Made by a program: the position numbers and the translations under genes. The notes under the pieces were generated by a model. That model saw only the letters and a list, made by a program, of their open reading frames with translations, had not been told where the DNA came from and searched no databases. Shown piece by piece: positions 55,080 through 63,919 of a stretch of DNA of 64,000 nucleotides. The first letter of the stretch is position 1; every line of letters begins with the position of its first letter. Origin of the DNA: Devosia sp. Root436 (GTDB lineage: Bacteria > Pseudomonadota > Alphaproteobacteria > Rhizobiales > Devosiaceae); assembly GCF_001426345.1 (NCBI RefSeq), contig NZ_LMEM01000010.1:340135-404134 (forward strand), in the 5' to 3' direction.

Positions 55080-55131
55080 TCCCGAACCATTCCAAACTGC
55101 GAGCGGCCAAGCCGCATGCCAGCGAGGCTTC

Positions 55132-55518
55132 ATGACGGTTCGCTCCCGCCCCCTTTCTCCGCATCTGCAAATCTACCGCTGGACCATCACGATGACGATG
55201 TCGATCGTCCATCGCGCCACCGGCATCGCCAATTATGCCGGCATGGCGCTGCTGGCGCTCTGGCTCGGGGCCGCCGCCTGGGGGCAGGAACCGCTCAATG
55301 CGGTCAATGACATTTATGGCTCCTGGTTCGGCCAGCTCGTGCTGTTCGGCTTCACCTGGAGCCTGATCCACCACATGCTGGGTGGCCTGCGCCACTTCAT
55401 CTGGGATTTCATCATCGGCATGGAGCCGGGGCAGCGCGAGGCGCTGGCCTGGGCCAATCTGATCGGTTCCATCGTCCTGACCCTGTTGGTCTGGACCGTT
55501 TTCGTCTGGATGGCATGA
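55132..55518 (+). CDS. sdhC: Succinate dehydrogenase cytochrome b556 subunit
   Basis: 128-residue membrane anchor with three helices. The N-terminal RPLSPHLQIYRW and SIVHRATGIANY (quinone-site region) and the heme-ligand area HHMLGGLRHFIWD near residue 83 are all present. ATG 55132 gives the normal N terminus. It overlaps sdhD by ATGA. Confidence 0.95.
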   Translation: MTVRSRPLSPHLQIYRWTITMTMSIVHRATGIANYAGMALLALWLGAAAWGQEPLNAVNDIYGSWFGQLVLFGFTWSLIHHMLGGLRHFIWDFIIGMEPGQREALAWANLIGSIVLTLLVWTVFVWMA

Positions 55519-55910
55519 TGCGCGAAACCGTCATCACCCGCGACATGGTCGCCAATCCCAAGACGGCCTATGGCAACAAGAAGGCCTCGACCCGTCATTT
55601 CATCACCCAGCGGCTGACCGGGGCGATCAATATCGCCTTCCTGGTCTTGCTGCTCTTCGTCGTGGTGCGGCTGGCCGGGCAGGACCGGCTCGATATGGTG
55701 GCGGTGCTGGGCAATGGCTGGATCGGCCTGCCGCTGGCGGTTTTGCTGGTGATCGTGGCCATCCACATGCGCAACGGCATGCGCGATGTGCTGGAAGATT
55801 ATTTCGCGGGCAGCCTCTATCGCCTGCTGATGCTGCTCAACACCTTGTTCTGCATTCTCGTCGCGGTGGCCGGGGTCGCCGCGCTTCTCAAGCTCGTCTT
55901 CTGGGGTTAG
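55515..55910 (+). CDS. sdhD: Succinate dehydrogenase hydrophobic anchor subunit
   Basis: 131 residues with three membrane helices. RHFITQRLTGAINIAFLVLLLF near residue 29 carries the conserved Arg region, and VAIHMRNGMRDVLEDY near residue 75 contains the heme-ligand His. It completes complex II's membrane anchor and is followed by sdhA three bases later. Confidence 0.94.
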   Translation: MMRETVITRDMVANPKTAYGNKKASTRHFITQRLTGAINIAFLVLLLFVVVRLAGQDRLDMVAVLGNGWIGLPLAVLLVIVAIHMRNGMRDVLEDYFAGSLYRLLMLLNTLFCILVAVAGVAALLKLVFWG

Positions 55911-55913
55911 CCG

Positions 55914-57725
55914 ATGGCCACTTACGAACTCATCGACCACGAATTCGACGTGGTGGTGGTCGGCGCCGGCGGCGCGGGCCTGCGCGCCACGCTCGGCATG
56001 GCCGAACAGGGCTTCAACACCGCCTGCATCACCAAGGTCTTCCCCACCCGCAGCCACACCGTGGCGGCGCAGGGCGGCATTGCCGCCTCGCTGCAGAATA
56101 TGGGGCCGGATTCCTGGCAGTGGCACATGTACGACACCGTCAAGGGGTCGGACTGGCTGGGCGACAATGACGCCATGGAATATCTCGCGCGCGAGGCGCC
56201 GGCGGCCATCTATGAGCTCGAGCATTACGGCGTGCCGTTTTCGCGCACCAATGAAGGCAAGATCTACCAGCGCCCCTTCGGCGGCCACATGACCGAATTC
56301 GGCGAAGGCCCGCCGGTGCAGCGCACCTGCGCCGCCGCCGACCGCACCGGCCACGCGATCCTGCACACCCTCTACGGCCAGTCGCTGCGCAACGACGCGC
56401 AGTTCTTCATCGAATATTTCGCGCTCGACCTGATCATGGGCGATAACGGCGAATGCCAGGGCGTCATCGCCTGGAAGCTCGACGACGGCACGCTGCACCG
56501 CTTCCGCGCCAAGCTCGTGGTGCTGGCCACCGGCGGCTATGGCCGCTCCTATTTCTCCGCCACCTCGGCCCATACCTGCACCGGCGACGGAAATGGCATG
56601 GTTGCCCGCGCCGGGCTGCCGCTGCAGGACATGGAATTTGTCCAGTTCCACCCCACCGGCATCTATGGCGCCGGCGTGCTGATCACCGAAGGCGCGCGCG
56701 GCGAAGGCGGTTACCTCACCAATTCGGAGGGCGAGCGCTTCATGGAGCGCTATGCCCCCAATGCCAAGGACCTGGCGTCGCGCGACGTCGTTTCCCGCTG
56801 CATGACGCTCGAAATCCGCGAAGGGCGGGGCGTTGGTCCTAAGAAGGACCACATCTACCTGCATTTGGACCACCTCGACCCAAAAGTGCTGCATGAGCGC
56901 CTGCCGGGCATTACCGAATCGGCAAAAATCTTTGCCGGCGTCGACCTGACGCGCGAGCCGATCCCGGTGCTGCCGACGGTGCACTACAATATGGGCGGCA
57001 TCCCTGCCAATTATCATGGCGAAGTGCTCGACCCGACGCCGGACAATCCCGACCGGATCGTGCCGGGCCTGATGGCCGTGGGCGAAGCGGCCTGCGCGTC
57101 GGTGCATGGCGCCAACCGCCTGGGCTCCAACTCGCTCACCGACCTCGTGGTCTTCGGCCGCGCCGCTGCCATCCGCGCCGGCAAGGTGGTGGATAAATCG
57201 GCACCGATCCCCGGCATCAATGCGGCACAGGATGCGAAGATCCTGGCCCGCCTCGATCGCCTGCGCAATGCGGCCGGCTCCCAGCCCACCGCCAAGCTGC
57301 GCGACGAGATGCAGCGCACCATGCAGGCCGATGCCGCCGTGTTCCGCACCGGCGCCTCGCTCAAGAGCGGCGTCAAAGGCATGAGCGAGATCTATTCCCG
57401 CCTCAAGGACGTGCAGGTCACCGATCGCAGCCTGATCTGGAATACCGACCTGGTCGAAACGCTCGAGCTCGAAAACCTCATGGCCAATGCCATGGTGACC
57501 GTCGTCTCGGCCGAAGCCCGCCACGAAAGCCGCGGCGCCCATGCCCACGAGGATTTCCCCTCCCGCGACGACGAAAACTGGCGCAAGCACACGCTGAGCT
57601 GGATCGATACCGACACCGGCGCCGTCCGCCTCGGCTACCGGCCCGTGCATGTCGATCCGCTGACGGCGCAAAGCGAAGGCGGCATCGACCTCAAGAAGAT
57701 CGCGCCCAAGGCGAGGGTCTATTGA
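55914..57725 (+). CDS. sdhA: Succinate dehydrogenase flavoprotein subunit
   Basis: 603 residues, oxidising succinate with covalently bound FAD. Seen: [19 protein letters not shown] at the start, the FAD-linking His in [13 protein letters not shown] near residue 48, active-site [23 protein letters not shown] near residue 245, and [22 protein letters not shown] near residue 395. Full length and normal. It is followed not by sdhB but by a small exported-protein gene overlapping the stop. Confidence 0.97.
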   Translation: MATYELIDHEFDVVVVGAGGAGLRATLGMAEQGFNTACITKVFPTRSHTVAAQGGIAASLQNMGPDSWQWHMYDTVKGSDWLGDNDAMEYLAREAPAAIYELEHYGVPFSRTNEGKIYQRPFGGHMTEFGEGPPVQRTCAAADRTGHAILHTLYGQSLRNDAQFFIEYFALDLIMGDNGECQGVIAWKLDDGTLHRFRAKLVVLATGGYGRSYFSATSAHTCTGDGNGMVARAGLPLQDMEFVQFHPTGIYGAGVLITEGARGEGGYLTNSEGERFMERYAPNAKDLASRDVVSRCMTLEIREGRGVGPKKDHIYLHLDHLDPKVLHERLPGITESAKIFAGVDLTREPIPVLPTVHYNMGGIPANYHGEVLDPTPDNPDRIVPGLMAVGEAACASVHGANRLGSNSLTDLVVFGRAAAIRAGKVVDKSAPIPGINAAQDAKILARLDRLRNAAGSQPTAKLRDEMQRTMQADAAVFRTGASLKSGVKGMSEIYSRLKDVQVTDRSLIWNTDLVETLELENLMANAMVTVVSAEARHESRGAHAHEDFPSRDDENWRKHTLSWIDTDTGAVRLGYRPVHVDPLTAQSEGGIDLKKIAPKARVY

Positions 57726-58015
57726 TGCGCACGCCTCTCGCTTTCGCCGCCCTGCTGCTGCTGACCGCCCCCGCCTTCGCTGCGCCGACCCAGGCGCAAA
57801 AGGATGAATTTTACGCGGTCTGCATGGGTATCGCGCAGAATGACACCTTGTGTTCCTGCAAGGCCGATGCGGCGATGACGCTGATCGACGAGCGGATGAT
57901 GGGATACGTCATCGCCGGGATGAAGGGCGGGGCCGTCGGCGAACCCGACGACGTCGCGGGCGCCCGCGCTCGATACCTCCAGGAATCCAATCGGGCCTGC
58001 GGATTGAACTACTGA
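57725..58015 (+). CDS. Small exported cysteine-containing protein inside the sdh operon
   Basis: 96 residues from ATG 57725, sharing one base with the sdhA stop. Signal peptide RTPLAFAALLLLTAPAFAA, then a mature region with four Cys residues (FYAVCMG, TLCSCKA and NRACGLNY), an even number, consistent with disulfides or a small metal site. No known SDH subunit or assembly factor (SdhE is cytosolic) matches. Its place between sdhA and sdhB is unusual. Confidence 0.75.
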   Translation: MRTPLAFAALLLLTAPAFAAPTQAQKDEFYAVCMGIAQNDTLCSCKADAAMTLIDERMMGYVIAGMKGGAVGEPDDVAGARARYLQESNRACGLNY

Positions 58016-58040
58016 TGAAGGACGTCCGCTTCACCCACCA

Positions 58041-58068
58041 CGTCATTCCCGCTTTCGCGGGAATGACG
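58041..58068 (+). repeat. REP-like hairpin inside the sdh operon
   Basis: CGTCATTCCCGC (58041-58052), loop TTTC, GCGGGAATGACG (58057-58068). Perfect 12-bp stem, REP type; the end GGAATGACR is shared with the element at 49549. It lies between the small exported gene and sdhB and may adjust their relative expression. Confidence 0.8.
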
Positions 58069-58123
58069 CTGCGGTTGAAACAAATTCAGTGCCGGTTGAG
58101 CGGCGCTTAGGAAAGGACCAAAA

Positions 58124-58906
58124 ATGGTCGAACTGATGCTCCCCAAGGCCGATCGCCCCGTAAAGGGCAAGACCTGGCCCAAGCCCGCCAATGCCAGCCG
58201 GCTGCGCGAGTATCACATCTATCGCTACGATCCCGACCAGGGCGCCAATCCGCGCATCGACACCTATTTCGTCGACCTCGACGATTGCGGCCCGATGATC
58301 CTGGACGGCCTGCTCTGGATCAAGAACAAGGTCGATCCGACCCTGACCCTGCGCCGCTCCTGCCGCGAGGGCATCTGCGGCTCCTGCTCGATGAATATCA
58401 ACGGGCTCAACACCCTGGCCTGCACCAAGGGCATGGATGACTCCACCGGCCCCATCAAGATCTACCCGCTGCCGCATATGCCCGTGGTCAAGGACCTGGT
58501 GCCCGACCTCACCACCTTCTATGCCCAGCACCGCGCCATCGAGCCCTGGCTCAAGACCACCTCGCCGACCCCGGACAAGGAATGGACCCAGTCGGTGCCG
58601 CAGCGCGCCAAGCTCGACGGGCTCTATGAGTGCATTCTCTGCGCCTGCTGCTCCACCTCGTGCCCGAGCTATTGGTGGAATGGCGAAAAGTATCTCGGCC
58701 CGGCAGCCCTGCTGCAGGCCTATCGCTGGCTGATCGATTCGCGTGACGAGACCACGCAGGAACGGCTCGACGACCTCGAGGACCCGTTCAAGCTCTATCG
58801 CTGCCACACCATCATGAACTGCGCCAAGGTCTGCCCCAAGGGCCTCAACCCGGCCAAGGCCATCGCCGAAATCAAGAAAATGATGGTAGAACGCAAGGCA
58901 GCCTAG
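58124..58906 (+). CDS. sdhB: Succinate dehydrogenase iron-sulfur subunit
   Basis: 260 residues with all three clusters: [2Fe-2S] ligands in [14 protein letters not shown] near residue 75 and the later TLACTKG, the [4Fe-4S] set in [16 protein letters not shown] near residue 169, and the [3Fe-4S] set in [17 protein letters not shown] near residue 226. Cytosolic side of complex II. 108 bases separate it from the preceding small gene. Confidence 0.97.
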   Translation: MVELMLPKADRPVKGKTWPKPANASRLREYHIYRYDPDQGANPRIDTYFVDLDDCGPMILDGLLWIKNKVDPTLTLRRSCREGICGSCSMNINGLNTLACTKGMDDSTGPIKIYPLPHMPVVKDLVPDLTTFYAQHRAIEPWLKTTSPTPDKEWTQSVPQRAKLDGLYECILCACCSTSCPSYWWNGEKYLGPAALLQAYRWLIDSRDETTQERLDDLEDPFKLYRCHTIMNCAKVCPKGLNPAKAIAEIKKMMVERKAA

Positions 58907-58993
58907 TCCGCCATCGACAAAGGCGACCTGACGCAACGGGACGGACGACTGCCTCGTTTGCCGGGTCTCGGCAAATACCAGGAGTTCGCCGCT

Positions 58994-60142
58994 GTGCCGT
59001 CACGCTTGCGCCAGGGGGCGTCCCAGCTTCCGCCAACTGCCAATCCCGTCCAGGCGCTGGAAGCGGGAATCGTCCTTAACCGGACGCAGAAGCTGTGGGA
59101 TGAAGGGAAAATCCCCGAGGCCCTGCATGCCTGCAACGACATTCTCAAAACCGACCCAAATCATGCCGGCGCCCTCTACATGATGGGCATGCTGGCGCTG
59201 GAGCTCGGTGCGCTGGATATGGCCATCGGCAGCCTCGAGCGCGCGGCGGCCAGCTCGCCGGGCACGACCCGCATCCTGGTGGGCCTGGGGCAGGCGTTCG
59301 CCAAATCGGGACAGCCCGTCAAGGCGGCCGGTGTCTATACGAAAGCCCTGCAGCTCAGCCCCAATTCGGGCGCCGCCTATCGCGGGCTGGGGCTGGTGCA
59401 ACTCGATCTCGATCAGCGCGGTAATGCGCTCAAGAGTTTCCGCAAGGCGCTCAAGATCAATCCCGATGACCAGTTCGCCACCTATATGCTGGCGGCCCTG
59501 GCCGACGCGGCGCCGGTTGCGCCGGAGGGGTATGTCCCGGCACTGTTCGATTCCTATGCCGAGCAGTTCGACCTCCATCTCACCGGCAAGCTGGGCTATC
59601 GCATCCCCGAAGAAATCGCCGAACTTGTCGGCACCCGCTATGCGGGCGACGCTATCGCCAGCGCGGTGGATCTGGGCTGCGGCACCGGTCTCGTCGGCGC
59701 GGCCTTGGGCGCGCGAGTCGCCGCGATCGACGGGGTGGACCTGTCGCCCAGGATGCTGGCCAAGGCGGCGGATCGCGGGATTTACCGAACCCTCAGGGAA
59801 GGGGACGCGACCGATATCCTTAACAGGGATGCCGGCTTTGCCGGCCCCTATGATCTGGCGACGGCAGCCGATGTGTTCATCTATATCGGCCGGCTCGAAG
59901 CCGCCTTTGCCGCGGTAAAGGCCCGCCTCGCGCCAAAGGGGCTTTTCGCCTTTTCGGTGGAAGTCGCCGATCAGGGGGAGGTGGACATCCGCAGCTCCGG
60001 CCGCTTCGTCCATTCGCACGCCTATATCGCCGGCCTCGCCGAGGCATTCGATTTCAGCATCGTGGAGCAAAAGGCGCTGATCATCCGCCAGGAAATCGAC
60101 GTGCCGGTCCCCGGCACCCTCTATCTGCTGCGCAGCCGGTAA
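58994..60142 (+). CDS. TPR-containing class I SAM-dependent methyltransferase
   Basis: 382 residues from GTG 58994, which has AGGAG at good spacing; TTG 58958 would add twelve residues. The N-terminal 150 residues form about four TPR units (WDEGKIPEALHACNDILKTDPNHAGALYMMGML, repeated). The C-terminal methyltransferase domain follows, with SAM motif VDLGCGTGLVGAAL near residue 220 and GVDLSPRMLAKAADRG near 243. Family members in alphaproteobacteria are of unknown target. Start uncertain. Confidence 0.85.
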   Translation: MPSRLRQGASQLPPTANPVQALEAGIVLNRTQKLWDEGKIPEALHACNDILKTDPNHAGALYMMGMLALELGALDMAIGSLERAAASSPGTTRILVGLGQAFAKSGQPVKAAGVYTKALQLSPNSGAAYRGLGLVQLDLDQRGNALKSFRKALKINPDDQFATYMLAALADAAPVAPEGYVPALFDSYAEQFDLHLTGKLGYRIPEEIAELVGTRYAGDAIASAVDLGCGTGLVGAALGARVAAIDGVDLSPRMLAKAADRGIYRTLREGDATDILNRDAGFAGPYDLATAADVFIYIGRLEAAFAAVKARLAPKGLFAFSVEVADQGEVDIRSSGRFVHSHAYIAGLAEAFDFSIVEQKALIIRQEIDVPVPGTLYLLRSR

Positions 60143-60157
60143 TGATTAGAGTTCCTT

Positions 60158-60304
60158 GAGCGTGGGCTCCCTCTCCCCTGAGGGGAGAGGGTGGGGTGAG
60201 GGGTTCAGCGCTGGTGGAGGGTGAGATGCCTAAAGCGGCACTGAACCCCTCACCCGACCCTTCGGGTCGACCTCTCCCCTCAGGGGAGAGGTGACTTCCG
60301 CTCC
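60158..60304 (-). repeat. Palindromic intergenic element, family A, copy 3 (inverted orientation)
   Basis: Arms CCTCTCCCCTGAGGGGAGAGG (from 60170) and CCTCTCCCCTCAGGGGAGAGG (to 60292), inner TGAGGGGTTCAG/CTGAACCCCTCA. The asymmetric inner part GACCCTTCGGGTCGACC lies on the right here but on the left in copies at 21299 and 34413, so this copy is inverted. The flank GAGCGTGGGCTC matches the flank of copy 1. Confidence 0.85.
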
Positions 60305-60305
60305 A

Positions 60306-60336
60306 ACAAAAACGGCGGGGCTTTCACCCCGCCGCA
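60306..60336 (-). terminator. Rho-independent terminator of the repeat-protein gene
   Basis: On the minus strand, CGGCGGGG, loop TGAAAG, CCCCGCCG followed by TTTTTG. It lies about 25 bases after the stop of the seven-repeat protein gene. Confidence 0.88.
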
Positions 60337-60359
60337 TAAATCCGTCCCTGTCGTCGGGC

Positions 60360-61865
60360 CTATAGCCCGGCTTCGCTGGTCAGGATGATGGTCCCTGCCT
60401 CATAGGCGGCCTTGCAGTCGACGCTGTCGTGATACTCGTCGCTTTCCAGCAGCACCGAGGCTGCGTTCGGGCCTTCGAAGCGCGGGTCGTCACAGCGGTC
60501 GTCATTGGCATAGTCGGAGCTATTATCGCCGAACTCGATATGGCTGCTGTCATAAGGGGCGCCGGCGGCATATTCGGGCGAATAGACCTTGCGGATCGTC
60601 ACCCTGCCTTCGGCTTCCAGGGCCTTGCAGTCGGTGGCGTCGCCATAGAGGTCATCGGTCAGAAGCTTCTTGTCGGTACCTTCGCCCATGAAGCGCAGGT
60701 CGTCGCATTCGCCGTCATTGGCCCATTTGCTCCAGTCGCTGCCATAGTCGAATGCGGCAACCGGGGTCGTGGGGCTTTCGCCATTATAGGTGGCGGTGCC
60801 GGCTTCGACCGCGGCGCGGCAGTCGGTGGCGTCATGGCCGAGATCGGCATCGAGCAGTTCGCCGGCAACGCCGGTGCCCGAAAAGCGTGGATCGTCGCAT
60901 TCGCCGTCCTTGGACCACTGGCTGGTATCGTCGCCATAGGCGATATCGGCCGTGGCCGAGCCGCCGACAAAGCTCACCGTGCCGGCATCATAGGCCGCCT
61001 GGCAGTCGGTGGCGTCCTTGAGGATATCGGCATCGACCAGTTCGGCGGCCGAGCCGGTGCCCTGGAAGCGCGGGTCGTCGCATTCGCCATCATTGGCCCA
61101 TTCGCTGGAATTGTCGCCGAAGTCGATGGCGGCCGTCGTCGTGGTCGCGGCGCCGGCATCCTTGAGCGTCACCGTGCCGGCGGCATAGGCGGCGCGGCAG
61201 TCGGTGGCGTCCTTGCGCAGGTCGGCATCGATGGTTTCGGCGGCCGAGCCGGTGCCTTCGAAGCGCGGATCGTCGCATTCGCCGTCATTGTTCCATTCGC
61301 TGCTGTCGTCGCCGAAGTCGATGGCGTCGATCGCCGTGGCAATGGTCACGTCGGCGGGCGTGGTGCCGCCCTGCTTGAATGTCACGGTACCGGCCTCGAG
61401 CGCGGCGCGGCAATCATTGGCGTCCTTGAGGATATCGGCATCGACCAGTTCGGCGGCCGAGCCGGCGCCCTCGAAGCGTGGATCGTCGCATTCGCCGTCA
61501 TTGGACCACTGGCTGGAATTGTCGCCGAAGTCGATATCGGCGGCGACGGGCGTGGTTGCGCCGCCGGCCAGTGCCACCGTGCCGGCTTCGAAGGCCGTAC
61601 GGCAGTCGGTGGCGTCCTTGCGGATATCGGCATCGACCAGTTCGGCAGCCGATCCGGCGCCCTCGAAGCGCGGATCGTCGCATTCGCCGTCGTTGGACCA
61701 CTGGCTCGAATCGTCGCCGAAGTCGATATCGCCGGTAACGGCGGTGGTGACTGGCGGCGGGTTTTTCTTGTTGTCGAGCTTTTGCGCCATGGCCGGAGCC
61801 GCCAATCCGGCGGCCAGCACCACGGCCAGCACCGCTCCCCCCAAAACCTTTTGCAACGCGTTCAT
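60360..61865 (-). CDS. Secreted acidic protein of seven tandem two-cysteine repeats, function unknown
   Basis: 501 residues from ATG 61865, with AAGGGA upstream. Signal peptide NALQKVLGGAVLAVVLAAGLAAPAMAQ, a short Pro/Asn-rich linker, then seven repeats of about 50 conserved residues separated by short Thr/Ala/Gly linkers, starting near residue 46. The repeat core is FGDDSSxWxNDGECDDPRF, then a Leu-x-x-AD-I/L segment, DATDCxxxxEAGTV. Each repeat has exactly two Cys and many Asp. Repeats 1-4 are very similar; 5-7 are more diverged. Similar single units occur in other alphaproteobacterial exported proteins (recalled). Ca2+ or other metal binding is an inference from the acidic loops. Confidence 0.8.
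   Translation of the reverse strand: MNALQKVLGGAVLAVVLAAGLAAPAMAQKLDNKKNPPPVTTAVTGDIDFGDDSSQWSNDGECDDPRFEGAGSAAELVDADIRKDATDCRTAFEAGTVALAGGATTPVAADIDFGDNSSQWSNDGECDDPRFEGAGSAAELVDADILKDANDCRAALEAGTVTFKQGGTTPADVTIATAIDAIDFGDDSSEWNNDGECDDPRFEGTGSAAETIDADLRKDATDCRAAYAAGTVTLKDAGAATTTTAAIDFGDNSSEWANDGECDDPRFQGTGSAAELVDADILKDATDCQAAYDAGTVSFVGGSATADIAYGDDTSQWSKDGECDDPRFSGTGVAGELLDADLGHDATDCRAAVEAGTATYNGESPTTPVAAFDYGSDWSKWANDGECDDLRFMGEGTDKKLLTDDLYGDATDCKALEAEGRVTIRKVYSPEYAAGAPYDSSHIEFGDNSSDYANDDRCDDPRFEGPNAASVLLESDEYHDSVDCKAAYEAGTIILTSEAGL
60390..61735 (-). repeat. In-frame DNA tandem repeats encoding the seven-unit protein
   Basis: Seven near-copies of a segment encoding GECDDPRF...DATDC, spaced about 180-210 bases. 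On the plus strand the recurring core is GCGCGGGTCGTCGCATTCGC or a close variant. Units 1-4 (right side) are closest to one another at the DNA level, implying recent duplication. Confidence 0.85.
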
Positions 61866-61951
61866 CGGTCGTCCCTTCCCAGATGTATGCCGCAAGTCGT
61901 GGCTGGACATTACAGCGGCTTTGCGGCGGCCAAAAGCCACCACCGAAAGAT

Positions 61952-62887
61952 TCAGCTGGCCTGCCGCGCCCGTCGCTCGGCGCGGGCAAACAGCACCGAT
62001 CCTAGCAGAACCAGCGCCGTGCCCACCCCATGAAACAGGGTGAAGGGTTCGGAAAGCACGATGACGGCAATGACAATTGTCACCACCGGCCCGAAGGCGG
62101 CGGTGGAGGAGGTGGCCCGCGCCCCGATCCGCGCCATGCCGGCATTCATCAGGAAGCTGGGCAATACGGTGCCCAGCACGCCCAGGGCCAGCCCATAGGC
62201 CCAGAGCTGGGGGCTCAGCGCCAGGTAGCTTTGCGGACCCGCGATGATCAGGTTCTGTGCAATGGCGCAGACCGCCGCCGTCGACATGCCGATGCAGGTG
62301 AACAGCGCCGAGCCCAGCACCAGCATCTGTCTTTTGGCCAGGTGCTGGTAGATCGCGAAGGTGATGGCCGAGCCCAGCACCAGCAGGGTGCCGATGACGA
62401 TGCCGTCGGGGTCGACAGCCAGGTTCCAGCCGAAGATCACCAGCAGCCCGCCATAGCTCACCAGCATGGAAGGTACCACGCCCCAGACCATGCGGTCGCC
62501 GAAGAACCAGACACCGAACAGCACCACGAAGAACGGATAGGTGAACAGCACCAGCCGCTCATATTGGGCGGTGACGTGATTGAGCCCGAGGAAATCGAGA
62601 TAGCTCGACAAGTAATAGCCCAGGATGCCGATGGCCATGCTCGACAGCACCAGCCTGGGCGTCAGCGCGCCGACGAACTTGTCCCCCCGCCTGATGATGG
62701 TGAGCAGAATGACCAGGTAGACCGGCAAGGCCACCAGCATGCGCAGGCTCAGCAGCATTTCGGTAGAGACGCCGAGCCCATAGGCGAGCTTGATGAAAAT
62801 GCCTTTGGTGGAAAACAGGATCGCCCCCGCCACGGCAAGGCCGTAGCCGACGGGGTCGTTGATGCTGGCGGGCGCGGTGACAGTCAT
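61952..62887 (-). CDS. EamA/DMT-family transporter
   Basis: 311 residues from ATG 62887, with ten hydrophobic segments. The opening GYGLAVAGAILFSTKGIFIKLAYGLG is the classical EamA start; the second repeat begins near residue 165 (LLVLGSAITFAIYQHLAKRQ). Substrate unknown. It is the third EamA-type transporter in the window. Confidence 0.87.
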   Translation of the reverse strand: MTVTAPASINDPVGYGLAVAGAILFSTKGIFIKLAYGLGVSTEMLLSLRMLVALPVYLVILLTIIRRGDKFVGALTPRLVLSSMAIGILGYYLSSYLDFLGLNHVTAQYERLVLFTYPFFVVLFGVWFFGDRMVWGVVPSMLVSYGGLLVIFGWNLAVDPDGIVIGTLLVLGSAITFAIYQHLAKRQMLVLGSALFTCIGMSTAAVCAIAQNLIIAGPQSYLALSPQLWAYGLALGVLGTVLPSFLMNAGMARIGARATSSTAAFGPVVTIVIAVIVLSEPFTLFHGVGTALVLLGSVLFARAERRARQAS

Positions 62888-62986
62888 AACCTGTTGATAG
62901 GACTGCAAAGGCGTGTCGCACAAGGCGGCGAAAGCGCTAACCGTTCGGTGGGGGTGGTGACACAAATGCTAACAGTGTGCTGACAT

Positions 62987-63919
62987 CTAGCCGCGCGGAT
63001 GCGCCTTGCGGTAGCTCTCGAGCAAGCGGTCGGTATCCACCGCCGTATAGATCTGCGTGGTCGAGAGGCTGGCGTGACCCAGCAGTTCCTGGATGGCGCG
63101 TAAATCGCCGCCCCGGCTCAATAAATGCGTTGCAAATGAATGCCTTAACGCATGCGGCGTGGCCGAGGGCGGCAGGCCCAGCGCGCTGCGCAGCTGTACC
63201 ATCCGCATCTGGATCAGCCGCGGCGACAGCACCCCGCCCTTGACGCCGCGGAACAGCGGCTCCTCGGGCCAGGACTTGAAGGGACAGAGCTCCAGATAGA
63301 GGTCGATCGACCGTCGCACCGCCTCGATCAGCGGTACCAGCCTGGTCTTGCCGCCCTTGCCGGTGATCCGCAGAACCTGGGCTTCGAGGTCTCCCGAGGT
63401 CAGCGCCAGCGCTTCGGAAATACGCAGGCCCGCGCCATAGCACAGCGCCAGCACCGCCATGTCGCGCGCCGCCACCCAGGGGCGCTCCTCCTCCATTTGC
63501 TCAGTCGCGGCAATGGTTTGCCGCGCTTCGATCACGGTCAGCGCCTTGGGCAGGCTCTTGGGCAATTTGGGGGTGCGGATGACATTGAGCGCCTCGCTCG
63601 CCACCACGCCTTCGCGCTCGAGAAAGCGGAAAAAGCTCTTGAGCGCCGACAGCACCCGCGCCAGCGAGCGCGAGCCCAGGCTCTCGCTGCGGCGCTGCGC
63701 CATGAAGGCCCGGATATCGGCGCCCCGCAGCTCTTTCAGCGTCGCCAGCGTCACCGGCCCGCCGGCATGACCGGCCAGAAAGCTCAGGAACTGGTCGACA
63801 TCGCGGCCATAGGCTTCGAGCGTATTGGCCGACAGCCGGCGCACCGAGCCCAGTTCACGCTGCCAGGCGGCAAGCTGGGCACGGATGAATTCGTCGGTGG
63901 CAAAGGCGGAATCGACCAT
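62987..63919 (-). CDS. xerC: Tyrosine recombinase XerC
   Basis: 310 residues, normal for XerC/XerD. The N-terminal SAM-like core-binding domain covers about 10-100. Catalytic residues are visible in the C-terminal domain: Arg in YGAGLRISEALALT near residue 165, Lys in ITGKGGKTRLVP near residue 189, HALRHSFATHLL near residue 257 (His, Arg) and GHASLSTTQIYTAVD near residue 280 (His, Tyr). It resolves chromosome dimers at dif with XerD. No dif site was found in the window, and no mobile-element genes accompany it. Confidence 0.92.
   Translation of the reverse strand: MVDSAFATDEFIRAQLAAWQRELGSVRRLSANTLEAYGRDVDQFLSFLAGHAGGPVTLATLKELRGADIRAFMAQRRSESLGSRSLARVLSALKSFFRFLEREGVVASEALNVIRTPKLPKSLPKALTVIEARQTIAATEQMEEERPWVAARDMAVLALCYGAGLRISEALALTSGDLEAQVLRITGKGGKTRLVPLIEAVRRSIDLYLELCPFKSWPEEPLFRGVKGGVLSPRLIQMRMVQLRSALGLPPSATPHALRHSFATHLLSRGGDLRAIQELLGHASLSTTQIYTAVDTDRLLESYRKAHPRG

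Noticed and set aside
55314..57671. 785-codon open frame antisense to sdhC, sdhD and sdhA
   Set aside because: It runs exactly opposite the strongly conserved sdhA and its translation has no recognisable domain; long antisense frames are expected in this GC-rich, codon-biased DNA.
60390..61735. Regularly spaced DNA repeats resembling an array
   Set aside because: Not CRISPR: the units are about 180-210 bases apart, diverge gradually and stay in frame within one secreted-protein gene; no cas genes are present.
60429..62033. 534-codon open frame antisense to the seven-repeat protein
   Set aside because: Its apparent repeats are the complement of the real repeats. The minus-strand frame has a signal peptide, a ribosome-binding site and a terminator, so the plus-strand frame is a shadow.
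62987..63919. Tyrosine recombinase as a sign of an integrated element
   Set aside because: The sequence is a typical housekeeping XerC; no attachment repeats, phage or transfer genes are nearby, and the tRNA-Thr scar is 49 kb away.
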